Part shown: positions 56,090 through 64,000 of the stretch, in pieces
Layout of the letters: the number at the start of each line of letters is the position of its first letter
Position numbering within the stretch: the stretch's first letter is position 1
From: Singulisphaera sp. GP187
GTDB lineage: Bacteria > Planctomycetota > Planctomycetia > Gemmatales > Gemmataceae
Assembly (NCBI GenBank): GCA_945905925.1
Contig: CAMDQN010000008.1
Span: 1 to 64,000 of the forward strand
Reading direction: 5' to 3'
DNA: 64,000 nucleotides
Position numbers and translations under genes: made by a program
The notes under the pieces: model-generated
Databases searched by the model: none
The model's input: only the letters and a program-made list of their open reading frames with translations
What the model was told of the DNA's origin: nothing

Positions 56090-56135
56090 GACCCACCCCC
56101 AACCCCTCCCTGCAGGGAGGGGTTGGGGGTGGGTC
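56090..56135. repeat. Perfect 46-bp palindrome
   Basis: Arms 56090-56110 and 56115-56135 are fully complementary around TGCA; core CCCCTCCCTGCAGGGAGGGG. It begins 6 bases after the phosphatase stop. Strong terminator in both directions and a member of the family at 46.9 kb. Confidence 0.95.
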
Positions 56136-56200
56136 TTCTTGTCGCGCTCCACTAGCTCCACTAGTATAACTAGCCTCACTGATACCCTCGGAGCAGAGTC

Positions 56201-56500
56201 ATGAAGAAGGGCATTCACCCCAACTACCGCTCAGTCGTGTTCCAAGACGCGGCTGCGAACTTTGCGTTCCTGTCGCAGTCGTGCGTTCAGACCAACGAAA
56301 CGATCAAGTGGACCGACGGCAACGAGTACCCGCTGTACAAACTGGAAATCTCCAGTGCCAGCCACCCGTTCTTCACGGGTAAAATGAAGTTGCTCGATAC
56401 CACCGGGCGCGTGCAGAAGTTCAACGACAAGTACAAGAAGACCGCGACCGGCTACACCGGTGCGAAGAAAGATGCACCGAAGGCCGAAGAGAAGAAGTAA
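56201..56500 (+). CDS. rpmE2: 50S ribosomal protein L31, type B
   Basis: A 99-residue L31 of type [21 protein letters not shown] start, [20 protein letters not shown] centre, Lys/Ala-rich end. The zinc-ligand CxxC pairs of type A are absent (only Cys28). Type B forms usually replace zinc-containing L31 under zinc limitation. ATG at 56201 follows CGGAGCAGAGTC. prfA follows by 127 bases, with the repeat element in between; L31 next to prfA is a common arrangement. Confidence 0.95.
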   Translation: MKKGIHPNYRSVVFQDAAANFAFLSQSCVQTNETIKWTDGNEYPLYKLEISSASHPFFTGKMKLLDTTGRVQKFNDKYKKTATGYTGAKKDAPKAEEKK

Positions 56501-56506
56501 TGCTGG

Positions 56507-56624
56507 GCGTTTGGTGTGTCGTGTTCGGTTAGCCGCGAGCCAGAGGCGAGCGTGGGCGCACGCGCATCCCTTCGGGATTGCGGCTAACCAGAACGAACCA
56601 AACACCAAATACCAAACACAACGA
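56507..56624. repeat. Inverted repeat with CCAAACA-type heptads
   Basis: Left arm 56507-56536 (GCGTTTGGTGTG... GTTAGCCGC), right arm from GCGGCTAACC at about 56579 to 56622, ending in CAAACACCAAATACCAAACA heptads directly before the prfA start. Same style as the element between the nuclease and phosphatase genes. Confidence 0.8.
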
Positions 56625-56627
56625 ACC

Positions 56628-57701
56628 ATGTTCCCTTCTCTCGAAACGCAACTCGCGCGTTACCGCGAACTCGAACAACAACTCTACGACCCCGAAATCA
56701 ACTCCGACCCGGCGAAGGTCGGCGCCATCGGCAAGGAACGCGGCGCGCTCGCCAAGAGCGTCGAACCGTACATCGAGTACAATCGCCTCTGCGCCGCGAT
56801 CGCGGACGCCGAAGCGATGGGCGCGGACCCCGACCTCAAGGCGATGGCCGACGAGGAACTCGCGGAGTTGCGCCCGAAGCGCGACGCGCTGCACGCGGTC
56901 ATCGAAGAACGACTGCTGATCGACCCGGACGAAGATTTCACGAAGATGATCGTCGAAATTCGGGCCGGGACCGGTGGCGACGAAGCGGCGCTGTTCGCGG
57001 GGAACCTGTACGAGATGTACACCCGCTACGCGCGCGAGAAGGGCTGGAAGATCGAGGAGCTTTCGTTCAGCCCCGGCGAAGCGGGCGGGTTCAAGGAAAT
57101 CAGCTTCGGCGTGTCCGGCGAGGACGCGTACCAGTACCTTCGTTACGAGTCCGGCGGTCACCGCGTGCAGCGTGTCCCGGCCACCGAAACGCAGGGTCGC
57201 ATTCACACGAGCGCGGCGACCGTGGCAGTAATGCCGGAGCCAGAAGAAGCGCAAGTCCACGTGAACGAAGCCGCGGACATCGAGTGGGAGCGGATGCGGG
57301 CCGGCGGCGCCGGTGGTCAGCACGTCAACAAGACCGAAAGCGCGGTCCGCATCTGGTACAAGAAGGGCACGCCCGAAGAGATGGAAGTGAAGTGCCAGGA
57401 CGGGCGGAGCCAGGGGAAGAACTACGACCAGGCGATGCGTATTCTGCGGTCGCGGTTGTTCGAGCGGCAGCAGGAGAAGTTGCACAAGGCACGTTCAGAC
57501 ATGCGGAAGTCGCTGATCGGCACCGGCGACCGTAACGCGCGCATTCGGACGTACAACTTCCCGCAGAATCGGTGTAGCGACCACCGCATCGAGTTCACCG
57601 CGTACAAGCTCGACGCGATCATGGCCGGCGACCTCGACCAGATGGTGCAGCCGATGCGCGACCACATCCGCAAAGAGAAGCTCGCGAACGCGGGTCAGTG
57701 A
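56628..57701 (+). CDS. prfA: Peptide chain release factor 1
   Basis: A 357-residue class I release factor for UAA and UAG. GGQ (228-230) in GGAGGQHVNKTESAV hydrolyses peptidyl-tRNA; the anticodon-mimicking PxT region and PCRF domain (about 10-120) are in place. End matches the family (NFPQNRCSDHRIEFTAYKLD). The ATG at 56628 lies 5 bases after a heptad-repeat element; the frame runs open to 56460. The usual prmC partner is not present. Confidence 0.96.
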   Translation: MFPSLETQLARYRELEQQLYDPEINSDPAKVGAIGKERGALAKSVEPYIEYNRLCAAIADAEAMGADPDLKAMADEELAELRPKRDALHAVIEERLLIDPDEDFTKMIVEIRAGTGGDEAALFAGNLYEMYTRYAREKGWKIEELSFSPGEAGGFKEISFGVSGEDAYQYLRYESGGHRVQRVPATETQGRIHTSAATVAVMPEPEEAQVHVNEAADIEWERMRAGGAGGQHVNKTESAVRIWYKKGTPEEMEVKCQDGRSQGKNYDQAMRILRSRLFERQQEKLHKARSDMRKSLIGTGDRNARIRTYNFPQNRCSDHRIEFTAYKLDAIMAGDLDQMVQPMRDHIRKEKLANAGQ

Positions 57702-57869
57702 GGAGCCAGCGCGGCTGTCTAATTCTCACCGGTTCCGGTTGTGCGGGCACTTCTAATATCTTTTTGTCCACTACTATACTAGCGAACATTTAATCGCGTC
57801 GTGCGCGCCGCGACGATGGCGTAAGTGTACCGTTGTTCCTGTTGGTAGTGTCCGAGGGAGAGCCGCACC
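57702..57869. other. AT-richer intergenic region
   Basis: Unusually AT-rich for this genome around 57750-57800; TATACT at 57775-57780 could be a -10 box for the AAA ATPase gene 90 bases on. A -35 is not clear. Confidence 0.3.
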
Positions 57870-58853
57870 ATGTTTGAAGTTCGTAAGGCGAAACGCCAGC
57901 GCCGGCCGCTCAAAATCAGTCTCGAAGGGCTGTCGGGGAGCGGCAAAACGTTCAGCGCGCTGCGACTCGCGTTCGCGCTGAAGCGTGCCGGGATCGGCAA
58001 GAAGATCGTCATCGCCGATTCGGAGAACGAGTCCGCCGGCCTGTACGACGGCGTGCAGATGGACGGCGAGAAGTGGGAGTACGAGGTGTGCCCGATCCCG
58101 CACTCGGCACAGCACCCAGTCGGCTATGCCGAGTGCTACGAGTACCTCGTCAGCGCCGGGTTCGACATCGTCATCTTCGATTCGCTTTCGCACGCGTGGC
58201 ACGGCGCGATGGAGAAGGTGGACGCCTACGCGCGCATGAACCGCGGCGACAAGTTCGGCGGCTGGGCGCAGGTGACCCCGGAGCAGCGCAAGATGCTGAC
58301 CACCCTCACCGACCCGCGGGCGCACACCATTGCGACGATGCGTGTCAAATCGGAGTACGAGCGCATCGACGACTCTGGCAAGACGAAGATCAAGAAGGTG
58401 GGCATGAAGACCGACCAGCGCGAGAACACCGAGTACGAGTTCGACGCGGTGATTCGGCTCGAAGTGGAGAACCACGCGGCGCGGGTCGAGAAGGTCCGCG
58501 GCTGCACGGCGATGGACGGCAAGACGTGCGATCACCCCGGCCCGACGTTCTGGAAGCCGCTGTTCGACTGGTGGCTGTCGGCGGAACCGGTCGAAGCGGT
58601 TTCGCCGGAAGATCACCACCGCAAGCAGCTCAACGCCGCGAAAACGCTCCCGGACCTGGCGACCGCGTGGGGCGCGATCCCGAAGGTACTTCAGTCCCGG
58701 CTCGCGGACGACAAGGACCGGCGGAAGGCGGCGCTCGCGCCGAAAGCGAAGGCGGGAGGCGCGGCGACTGTCGGCGCGAAGGCGCTGCCGGGACTGCCGG
58801 ACGACGATGACGCGCTGTTCCCGGTAGGCGCGCGGGCTGGGCTGCCAGACTGA
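57870..58853 (+). CDS. Phage-type AAA ATPase
   Basis: A 327-residue ATP-binding protein of the AAA_24 type common in phage recombination modules: Walker A SLEGLSGSGKTFSALR (about 17-31, core GSGKT), DSENESAGLYDGVQ, Walker B FDIVIFDSLSHAWHGAM (about 96-112), and GGWAQVTPEQRKMLTTL. The C-terminal 90 residues are Lys/Ala-rich. Related to Sak4/RecA-like single-strand annealing proteins, although no other phage gene lies within the window. ATG at 57870. Could be a domesticated or recently captured gene. Confidence 0.8.
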   Translation: MFEVRKAKRQRRPLKISLEGLSGSGKTFSALRLAFALKRAGIGKKIVIADSENESAGLYDGVQMDGEKWEYEVCPIPHSAQHPVGYAECYEYLVSAGFDIVIFDSLSHAWHGAMEKVDAYARMNRGDKFGGWAQVTPEQRKMLTTLTDPRAHTIATMRVKSEYERIDDSGKTKIKKVGMKTDQRENTEYEFDAVIRLEVENHAARVEKVRGCTAMDGKTCDHPGPTFWKPLFDWWLSAEPVEAVSPEDHHRKQLNAAKTLPDLATAWGAIPKVLQSRLADDKDRRKAALAPKAKAGGAATVGAKALPGLPDDDDALFPVGARAGLPD

Positions 58854-58935
58854 CGCGAACGAGTTGATCGGTTAACTTCTGCGGGTTTGTGCGGCGCGCC
58901 GTGATCCGGTCGCCGGGGCGCTCCCGCTTATTCGT

Positions 58936-59017
58936 TTGTAGGGTGGGCACTGCCCACCTCTTCGCGCAGCGCGGGAGCGGTTGGCGGCACTGGTGGGCAG
59001 TGCCCACCTACCTACAA
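58936..59017. repeat. Inverted repeat after AAA ATPase
   Basis: Arms about 58936-58958 (TTGTAGGGTGGGCACTGCCC...) and 58992-59017 (GTGGGCAGTGCCCACC...). Convergent gap to the HDOD gene; probable shared terminator. Confidence 0.85.
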
Positions 59018-59021
59018 GACG

Positions 59022-60023
59022 CTACTGGCGCGCGCCGACCGAGAGGCGTGAGAGCTCCGCGGACGCGGTCGTGAGCAACGACGCGTAGTCCGGGCAGAGG
59101 CCGATCTCACGGTCGAGCGTTTCCGCGAACGCGCTGATCTTCGGCCGCACCACGTCGAGAAAATCCACCAGCGCGCCAGCCGATAACGAAAACTGCTTTG
59201 CTGCGGTGAACAGGATGAAGTCGAGCGCCGCGGGGTGTTCGATGACGAACTCTAGACGCGTCAGCAGCCCCGCGAACCAAAGCAACTCGGCCCGAACCGC
59301 GTGCGGCGTTCCCGCTAACCGCTCCGGGTGGTGATGGTACCTGATCGGTTCGACCATATCATCGTGAAGCCCCCAGCGTCGCAGAACCTCTGCGCCGACC
59401 TCCGCGTGGTCCGTGCCGAACACGTTGCGCTCGCGTGCGCACGCGTCGGCCCCGAGCGGGTCGCTGGTGCGTGCGCTCAGTTCCGCCCAGGCGGCCGGGT
59501 AGGTCTGTTGGATGAGGAGAACGCCGATGTCGCGCAAGAGCGCGGCGTGCAGGTCGTCGTCCGGTGCCGGGTACCCGCGTCGGACGGCGAGTTCGCGGGC
59601 GATGATGGCCCCGCTGATGGATGAACGCGAGTGTTCGAGTGCCGCAGGGTGGTTGCGGTTCAGTGGGTGTATTGGGGGGAGGGAAAGGCTCAGCGCGAGC
59701 GCGCGAACCTTGTTCAAGCCAACCACGAGGACGGCGCGTTCGACGGAACTGACCGCCCGTCCGGGGCCGTTGCGTGCGGAGTTCACGGTTCGGAGCAGCG
59801 CCGCAGAGAAACTGGGATCGCTGGCGATCAGCGCACCGAGTGCGCTTGGGAGGCAGTCCGGTTGTGTGGAAACCCCGGCGACCTTCACTGCAGTCGCGGA
59901 GAGCGAGAGGAGTTGCGAGGGATTCAGGATCGCTTCGAGCACCTCGTCGAGGTTTGCGGTTGGATTGGGAACCGCGCGGTTGGTTGTTGGGCGGGTGATC
60001 CAACTGGTAATTCGGGTCGCCAT
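59022..60023 (-). CDS. HDOD-domain protein
   Basis: A 333-residue HDOD protein. The HD-like fold starts at about residue 50 (PSQLLSLSATAVKVAGVSTQ), with SDPSFSAALLRTVNSARNGP, then RAVSSVERAVLVVGLNKVRA, DDLHAALLRDIGVLLIQQTY and HHHPERLAGTPHAVRAELLW. HDOD members lack the full HD metal motif and act in signalling rather than phosphohydrolysis. The ATG at 60023 follows GAGGGCGAAC; an upstream ATG at 60086 is possible. Monocistronic. Confidence 0.85.
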   Translation of the reverse strand: MATRITSWITRPTTNRAVPNPTANLDEVLEAILNPSQLLSLSATAVKVAGVSTQPDCLPSALGALIASDPSFSAALLRTVNSARNGPGRAVSSVERAVLVVGLNKVRALALSLSLPPIHPLNRNHPAALEHSRSSISGAIIARELAVRRGYPAPDDDLHAALLRDIGVLLIQQTYPAAWAELSARTSDPLGADACARERNVFGTDHAEVGAEVLRRWGLHDDMVEPIRYHHHPERLAGTPHAVRAELLWFAGLLTRLEFVIEHPAALDFILFTAAKQFSLSAGALVDFLDVVRPKISAFAETLDREIGLCPDYASLLTTASAELSRLSVGARQ

Positions 60024-60161
60024 GTTCGCCCTCAGCGTTGTGGCGAACCGCTGCGCACGACGAGCGCGGCGGACGGCCGTAATCATATTCTAGCAGGCCT
60101 GCCGCGACAATTTGCGTGCCGGGCCGCGAAAGCAGACAAGAGTTCCGCAGTTGGCTCCCGG

Positions 60162-60195
60162 CTCGGGACCAGGGTCTCACGACTCTGGTCCCGAG
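60162..60195 (-). terminator. Terminator after DUF1080 gene
   Basis: CTCGGGACCAG / CTGGTCCCGAG, perfect 11-bp stem with 12-base loop, 39 bases past the DUF1080 stop. Confidence 0.75.
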
Positions 60196-60233
60196 GGGCA
60201 ACACCAACCAGGAGCTTCAGGTGACCCAAAGCA

Positions 60234-60956
60234 TCACTTCACGGTGATCAACTTGTCTTCCTTCGGGAAGGTCTCCAGCACCAGTCCCTTAAACTGAACT
60301 TCCTGCGGCACCGTGTTCGAGTGCAACTGGAGGCCGATCGGCGCTTCTTTGATGCTCTCAGGCTTCGGGTCGCGCCAGTCCACGACCGCGACGCCGTTGA
60401 CCGCGACGCGGACGCGGTTGCCCTGCGCCAGAATCTCGATGTCGTTCCAGTCGTGCTGCTTGCCGGCGCCGGCCTTCTTCGCGGGGCCGCCGTCCACCGG
60501 CAGGCCGTTGCGCCCGAACAGATCGTACATGCCGTAGTTGGACGGGAACATCACCAGGTGACCCGCGTAGGTGTGCTTCGTGCGGTCCTTCTCCGGGTCT
60601 TTGCTCACGTCCGGCTTGACAGTGCCCCAGAACGCCAAGCCCGAGTGCATCTCGGACGTGACCAACTTCGACGCGAACGTGAGCCGGAAGTCGGTGTACT
60701 TGTTCTTCGTGAGTAGGTACGTGCTGAACGTCAGTTTCTCCGTGTTTTTCGCGACGATCACGCCTTCCTTGACCGACCACAGGTCGGAGTAGCCCTCCCA
60801 GCCGGCGAGGGTCTTGCCGTCGAAGAGTTTAATCGTCTCCGATTTGCCCTCGCGGGGCTTCACGATCGGGGCTTCCTTCTTGTCAACGGGCTTCTTCTCC
60901 TGACCAACCGCGACACCGGTGGTCAGCACGAGCAACAGCGGAACGAGCAGACGCAT
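60234..60956 (-). CDS. Exported DUF1080 (3-keto-disaccharide hydrolase family) protein
   Basis: A 240-residue exported protein. Signal peptide MRLLVPLLLVLTTGVAVGQE. The jelly-roll DUF1080 domain starts with IKLFDGKTLAGWEGYSDLWS (about 43-62), followed by DFRLTFASKLVTSEMHSGLA and GLQLHSNTVPQEVQFKGLVL near the end. Some members cleave 3-keto-glycosides; the activity here is inferred. ATG at 60956; the frame runs open to 61775 as antisense noise. Confidence 0.92.
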   Translation of the reverse strand: MRLLVPLLLVLTTGVAVGQEKKPVDKKEAPIVKPREGKSETIKLFDGKTLAGWEGYSDLWSVKEGVIVAKNTEKLTFSTYLLTKNKYTDFRLTFASKLVTSEMHSGLAFWGTVKPDVSKDPEKDRTKHTYAGHLVMFPSNYGMYDLFGRNGLPVDGGPAKKAGAGKQHDWNDIEILAQGNRVRVAVNGVAVVDWRDPKPESIKEAPIGLQLHSNTVPQEVQFKGLVLETFPKEDKLITVK

Positions 60957-61098
60957 TTCTGAACTCCAGGCAGAGTAGGGAAGAGGGCGGGCGAACGCGA
61001 CCGGCCGATGATACCACACCCACGGCGGTTGGGCTTGTGGTGGGGGGATAATTCCGCCGTAAGAATTCGGGTCCAAATTCTTACCCGGAGCCAGCCCC

Positions 61099-61260
61099 AT
61101 GAAGACCGCGACCACGCTCGTGCAGGCCGCGCTAAAGGTGTTCAACCTGTACCCCGTGCGGCGCAACCGGTTCGACCGGCTGAAGGTGTTTGCGGTGGAT
61201 GGCGTGGCGCCGGTGCCTGGCTTGGGTGATGTGACTTCGCGGAATGCTTCGCAGAAATGA
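61099..61260 (+). CDS. Small hypothetical protein, 53 aa
   Basis: ATG at 61099 after CGGAGCCAGCCCC, stop TGA at 61258. MKTATTLVQAALKVFNLYPV, then RRNRFDRLKVFAVDGVAPVP and GLGDVTSRNASQK. Coding-type base pattern and a ribosome binding site support it. Basic N-terminal helix, no family recognised. Confidence 0.5.
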   Translation: MKTATTLVQAALKVFNLYPVRRNRFDRLKVFAVDGVAPVPGLGDVTSRNASQK

Positions 61261-61344
61261 CCACGCCCGGACGCATCCATGCGCCGGGCGTGATCGCGGT
61301 CGTGGCTTCCTTGCCAGCCGCTCGACCCGTCGATTTCGTTGCCT

Positions 61345-62160
61345 TTAGAGATCCGCTTTCCCGATGCGCAACCGGCCGAGGTGCGGGCGCGGGAACGACA
61401 CCGCGTCCGTTCGCACCGTTCCGCCCGGCACGCTACTCTTCGCACTGGTGCCGTCCGCGATCCGCACGAACGGGAGGAGTACACGGTCGCCATCCCTGGC
61501 GAATGGCGCGTCCTGCGCATACCGTGTGTTTCCGCGCGTCTTCGCACCTTGCCGTTGCGTAAGACGGGCGCGCTCGAACTTGGTTCGCTCCCACATCGCC
61601 GCGAGTTCGGGGTGACCGGGGCGAAGGAACTGCGCCTTCGAGATGACTCGCCGCGCTCGATTCGGCTTGCCCAACTCCAACAGACCGCCCACAGCGACGC
61701 GAAGTACCTCCACATCGCCGGGTGCCAGTTCGACCGCGGCGACCATTTCGCGAACGCCATGTCGCACCTTACCACACCTCGCCGCGGCGCGCCCGAACGC
61801 GGCGCGGTATAGCGGGTTCGTGCCGTCGAGCAGCGTTGCCTGGCGGAACCAGATCGCGGCCCGGCGGTCGCAGCCGTCCGGGTCTTCTTCCCACGCGAGC
61901 CCTGTGAGGTATCGCATGTGTGCGTGTGTCGCGTTGAGCGTCATTGCGGCCTTCAGGTGCCGCCGGGCGGCCGCGAATCGCCCGGTTTCGAGGGCGAGTG
62001 TTCCGGCCAGTTGGTGGCCCTCCACCGCGATATCCGCAGGCACGTCAGGGCGCGCGAGCAACCGGTCCAGTTGAGTGAGCGCGTCCGTTTTGCGACCGCT
62101 CTCGGCGATCGCTCGAACTGACTCCCAACCGGTTTGGATCAGGGTGAGCGTCCTGCTCAT
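61345..62160 (-). CDS. TPR-like protein
   Basis: A 271-residue helical-repeat protein. TPR-like units: SVRAIAESGRKTDALTQLDR, VEGHQLAGTLALETGRFAAA, AHMRYLTGLAWEEDPDGCDR, PLYRAAFGRAAARCGKVRHG and GGLLELGKPNRARRVISKAQ, covering about residues 15-190. The C-terminal 70 residues are Arg- and Thr-rich without repeats. ATG at 62160 follows GGAGGCAGAGGT; the frame opens to 62307 but that leader is unlikely. Divergent from the ExeA-like gene by a 255-base gap. Confidence 0.75.
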   Translation of the reverse strand: MSRTLTLIQTGWESVRAIAESGRKTDALTQLDRLLARPDVPADIAVEGHQLAGTLALETGRFAAARRHLKAAMTLNATHAHMRYLTGLAWEEDPDGCDRRAAIWFRQATLLDGTNPLYRAAFGRAAARCGKVRHGVREMVAAVELAPGDVEVLRVAVGGLLELGKPNRARRVISKAQFLRPGHPELAAMWERTKFERARLTQRQGAKTRGNTRYAQDAPFARDGDRVLLPFVRIADGTSAKSSVPGGTVRTDAVSFPRPHLGRLRIGKADL

Positions 62161-62415
62161 ACCTCTGCCTCCTTGCAGCGTGTGTGCTGTGTGGTGGTTT
62201 GTGAGTTGGGAAGATATACCAGTCGCGCCCGGGTGTGCAAGTACGAAATCGTATGCCGTTGCCGGGAGGAAATTCGAGGAGAAAAACTGGATCAACTCAC
62301 TTGACACGGAGCTTCCGTGATGGGGTCAAGTTGCGCCTTCACAATCGCCGATGACGCTTCGACGGGAACGGATCGTTCGCAACCCGCTCACGTCCTACAC
62401 ACTGGAGAAGCGGTC

Positions 62416-63372
62416 GTGGATTGGTCGCACTTCGGCATGGACCGGCCTCCGTTCCGCCCGGCCGTGGACACAACTGCGTACTTCCCCGCGCCGTCGCACG
62501 CGTCAGCACTCGCGGCTGTCGCAGCCACGTTCGCGCGTCGCGATCCGGTCGTTCTCATCGACGGTCATTCTGGTGTTGGCAAGTCGCTCGTCGCCCGCAA
62601 GTGGCTAGACGATCTGTTGCCCGACGTGCCGCGCGTGATGCTCCCGAGCGGTCGCGCCGACAAGCCCGCGGATCTTCTGCAAGCGATCCTGTTTGACCTC
62701 GGCAAACCTTATCAGGGCTTAAGCGAGCAGGAACTCAGGCTCGCGGTAACTGGTCACCTGCTCGACGCCGCGGCCGGTGGCTTTCCCACTGTGATCGTGA
62801 TCGACGAGGCACAACACCTGAGTCAGACCGCGCTCGAAGAACTGCGGCTACTCGGCAACTTGGAATCGCGCACTGGTGCGGTCGCGTTCGCGGTGCTGAT
62901 CGCGCACCCGATGTTGCGGGACGCGCTGCGATGTCCGGCATACTCGCTCATCGCGGACCGCGTTGCGGTGCGGTGCCGGATCGACGCGCTCACGCTCGAA
63001 GAGTCGGCCGGGTACCTTCGGCATCAACTCCGCGCGGCCGGTGGCGACCCCGCGAAGGTGCTCGACGGCGAGGCGGTGGCGCTGCTCGTGTCCGCGTGCG
63101 GCGGGTTGCCCCGCGTGCTGAACCGCGCCTCGGCGCTCGCGTTCGAGTTGGCTGCGGAAGCTGAAGCGGAAGTGGTGGACGTGGAAGCCGCGGTCGAGGC
63201 GCTAGACCGGCTCGGGATCGCGCCGCCGGACGAGGACGGCACCGGCGACGCGGTGCTGCTCCCGCACCCGGCGCGGGAGAGCGAACCGGAGCGGCGCGCG
63301 AAGCGGAAAACCGCGAGCGAGGCGACCGCACGCGGCCCGAAAGACAAGGCGAGTCGCAAGCGTTCGGCGTGA
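62416..63372 (+). CDS. ExeA/GspA-like AAA ATPase
   Basis: A 318-residue ATPase. MDWSHFGMDRPPFRPAVDTT opens the ExeA family pattern (FGL.E.PF); Walker A DGHSGVGKSLVARKWL (about 48-63), Walker B TVIVIDEAQHLSQTALEELR (about 124-143), ends with a Lys/Glu/Ala tail. Such ATPases with helices in the tail energise or position type II secretion or polysaccharide export. The GTG at 62416 follows GGAGAAGCGGTC; the frame runs open to 62317. Immediately upstream of a tyrosine-kinase-like gene, so a polysaccharide export locus is likely. Confidence 0.82.
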   Translation: MDWSHFGMDRPPFRPAVDTTAYFPAPSHASALAAVAATFARRDPVVLIDGHSGVGKSLVARKWLDDLLPDVPRVMLPSGRADKPADLLQAILFDLGKPYQGLSEQELRLAVTGHLLDAAAGGFPTVIVIDEAQHLSQTALEELRLLGNLESRTGAVAFAVLIAHPMLRDALRCPAYSLIADRVAVRCRIDALTLEESAGYLRHQLRAAGGDPAKVLDGEAVALLVSACGGLPRVLNRASALAFELAAEAEAEVVDVEAAVEALDRLGIAPPDEDGTGDAVLLPHPARESEPERRAKRKTASEATARGPKDKASRKRSA

Positions 63373-63389
63373 GCAGGCACGGGATTCAC

Positions 63390-63427
63390 AACCCCTCTCT
63401 TAAGAAGGGAGGGGTTGGAGAGGGGTT
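63390..63427. repeat. GGGAGGGG-type palindrome
   Basis: AACCCCTC... TTAAGAAGGGAGGGGTT with a further GGAGAGGGGTTT, between the ExeA-like and CpsD-like genes; related to the element inside the WXG100 cluster. Confidence 0.75.
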
Positions 63428-63446
63428 TCTCAGACAGGGGCACGGA

Positions 63447-64000
63447 ATGAGCCGGGTGTTTAGCGCGCTGACCGGATCGAATCTGGCCCGCTCGGTTGCG
63501 ATCGAAGAACCGCACGCGGACGACGACCTGTTCGTTGCGAGCGCCGAGGATGCGCCGTTCGTGGAGATTGGCGGGCCGGGCGGGCCGGTGTTTTCCGCCG
63601 CGTCGCCGAAACCGGAACCGGCGCGCTCGTTCCCGCGAATCGCGGCGCCGGCGGCTCCGCCCGCGGTGGTCGTCGATCCGTCGGGGACCGCGTTCCTCTC
63701 GGTGCACTTCCACGACACAGCGCCGCGCGTCGCCGGGCGCACAAGCGGACCGGACGAGGGTCTGGTCGCGCTGCACTTCCCGGATCACCCGGTGAGCGAC
63801 GAGTACCGCACCCTACGTGACGAGATCACCAAGCAGTTGCCGGACGCCACGTCGCGTGCGATCACGTTCACGGCCGCTTCGCCGGAAGCGGGCACCACCA
63901 CCGTGCTGTTGAACCTCGCACTGACGCTCGCCCGCGACGGGCAGCGGGTTCTGGTGGTCGACGCGAACTTCACGCGCCCCGGCGTTGCGAACAAGCTCGC
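63447..64000 (+). CDS. CpsD/CapB tyrosine-kinase-like protein, 5' part
   Basis: At least 184 residues, cut by the window edge. After a disordered Pro/Ala N-terminus, SDEYRTLRDEITKQLPD (about 116-132) matches the region where BY-kinase/Wzc proteins start their ATPase domain. Then ITFTAASPEAGTTTVLLNLA (about 139-158) aligns with the Walker A loop T.A.PGEGKST but has Thr-Thr-Thr where the Lys-Ser-Thr would be. VLVVDANFTRPGVANKL follows as the Walker A' motif. Kinase activity is therefore doubtful. ATG at 63447. Confidence 0.7.
   Translation, partial: MSRVFSALTGSNLARSVAIEEPHADDDLFVASAEDAPFVEIGGPGGPVFSAASPKPEPARSFPRIAAPAAPPAVVVDPSGTAFLSVHFHDTAPRVAGRTSGPDEGLVALHFPDHPVSDEYRTLRDEITKQLPDATSRAITFTAASPEAGTTTVLLNLALTLARDGQRVLVVDANFTRPGVANKL

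Noticed and set aside
56136-56200. CACTAG-type direct repeats ahead of L31 considered as a zinc-regulator operator
   Set aside because: No Zur-like dyad could be recognised; repeats are short and irregular.

Overview
The window looks like the chromosome of a member of the Planctomycetota, most likely the family Gemmataceae. It is GC-rich with long runs of GC-ending codons. Gene content typical of that group includes a DUF1559 prepilin-like protein beside a small lipoprotein, a DUF1501 Tat-exported protein, a DUF1080 protein, a surface protein with an N-terminal LEDRTVP motif, very long WD40 and PQQ-type propeller proteins, squalene-cyclase-fold proteins, a fused membrane/spermidine-synthase-like protein and FtsK-type ATPases with WXG100 partners. 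Taxonomy and every function are inferred from protein family features read by eye; no database search was run.

Layout. 1-9.5 kb: a zinc-ribbon membrane protein, an IS630-type transposase remnant, a secreted beta-helix protein, a lipoprotein, a Lys/Ala/Pro-repeat histone-H1-like protein, a PQQ-propeller protein, a YkgJ-GDPD-YkgJ operon and a macro-domain protein. 9.9-16.4 kb: the membrane/spermidine-synthase fusion, a TPR protein, then a scrambled stretch of orphan gene tails, including a copied end of sdhA. 16.4-19.5 kb: sdhA and sdhC without sdhB, and tRNA-Arg(TCG). 19.6-28.8 kb: secreted and surface proteins (MocA-type oxidoreductase, CxxCH-bearing cyclase-fold protein, Calx-beta/tandem-95 adhesin, WD40 protein). 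28.9-34.0 kb: a compact type-VII-secretion-like cluster (WXG100 protein, coiled-coil protein, 73-aa protein, FtsK/EccC-like ATPase). 34-36.2 kb: an FAD oxidoreductase paired with a cyclase-fold protein.

36.3-48.6 kb is mostly housekeeping: leuS, purC, a nucleotidyltransferase, the lipoprotein/DUF1559 pair, a purA-uppS-cdsA-phoH run (purine, undecaprenyl and phospholipid precursor synthesis) and a PBP4-type dacB. 48.6-54.3 kb is a three-gene exported operon: DUF1501 protein, LamG-type protein and a large diheme propeller protein resembling hydrazine synthase alpha. 54.4-57.7 kb carries a divergent pair (bifunctional-nuclease-family protein and SpoIIE/RsbU-type phosphatase), then rpmE (type B L31) and prfA. 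57.9-64 kb has a phage-type AAA ATPase, an HDOD protein, a DUF1080 protein, small and TPR proteins, an ExeA-like ATPase, and the start of a tyrosine-kinase-like (CpsD) gene cut by the window edge.

The most striking non-coding feature is the number and variety of intergenic palindromes and short-period repeats. At least fifteen perfect or near-perfect inverted repeats sit in gene gaps. Several fill the gap almost to the base, some run into coding sequence, and one is a perfect 46-bp palindrome.
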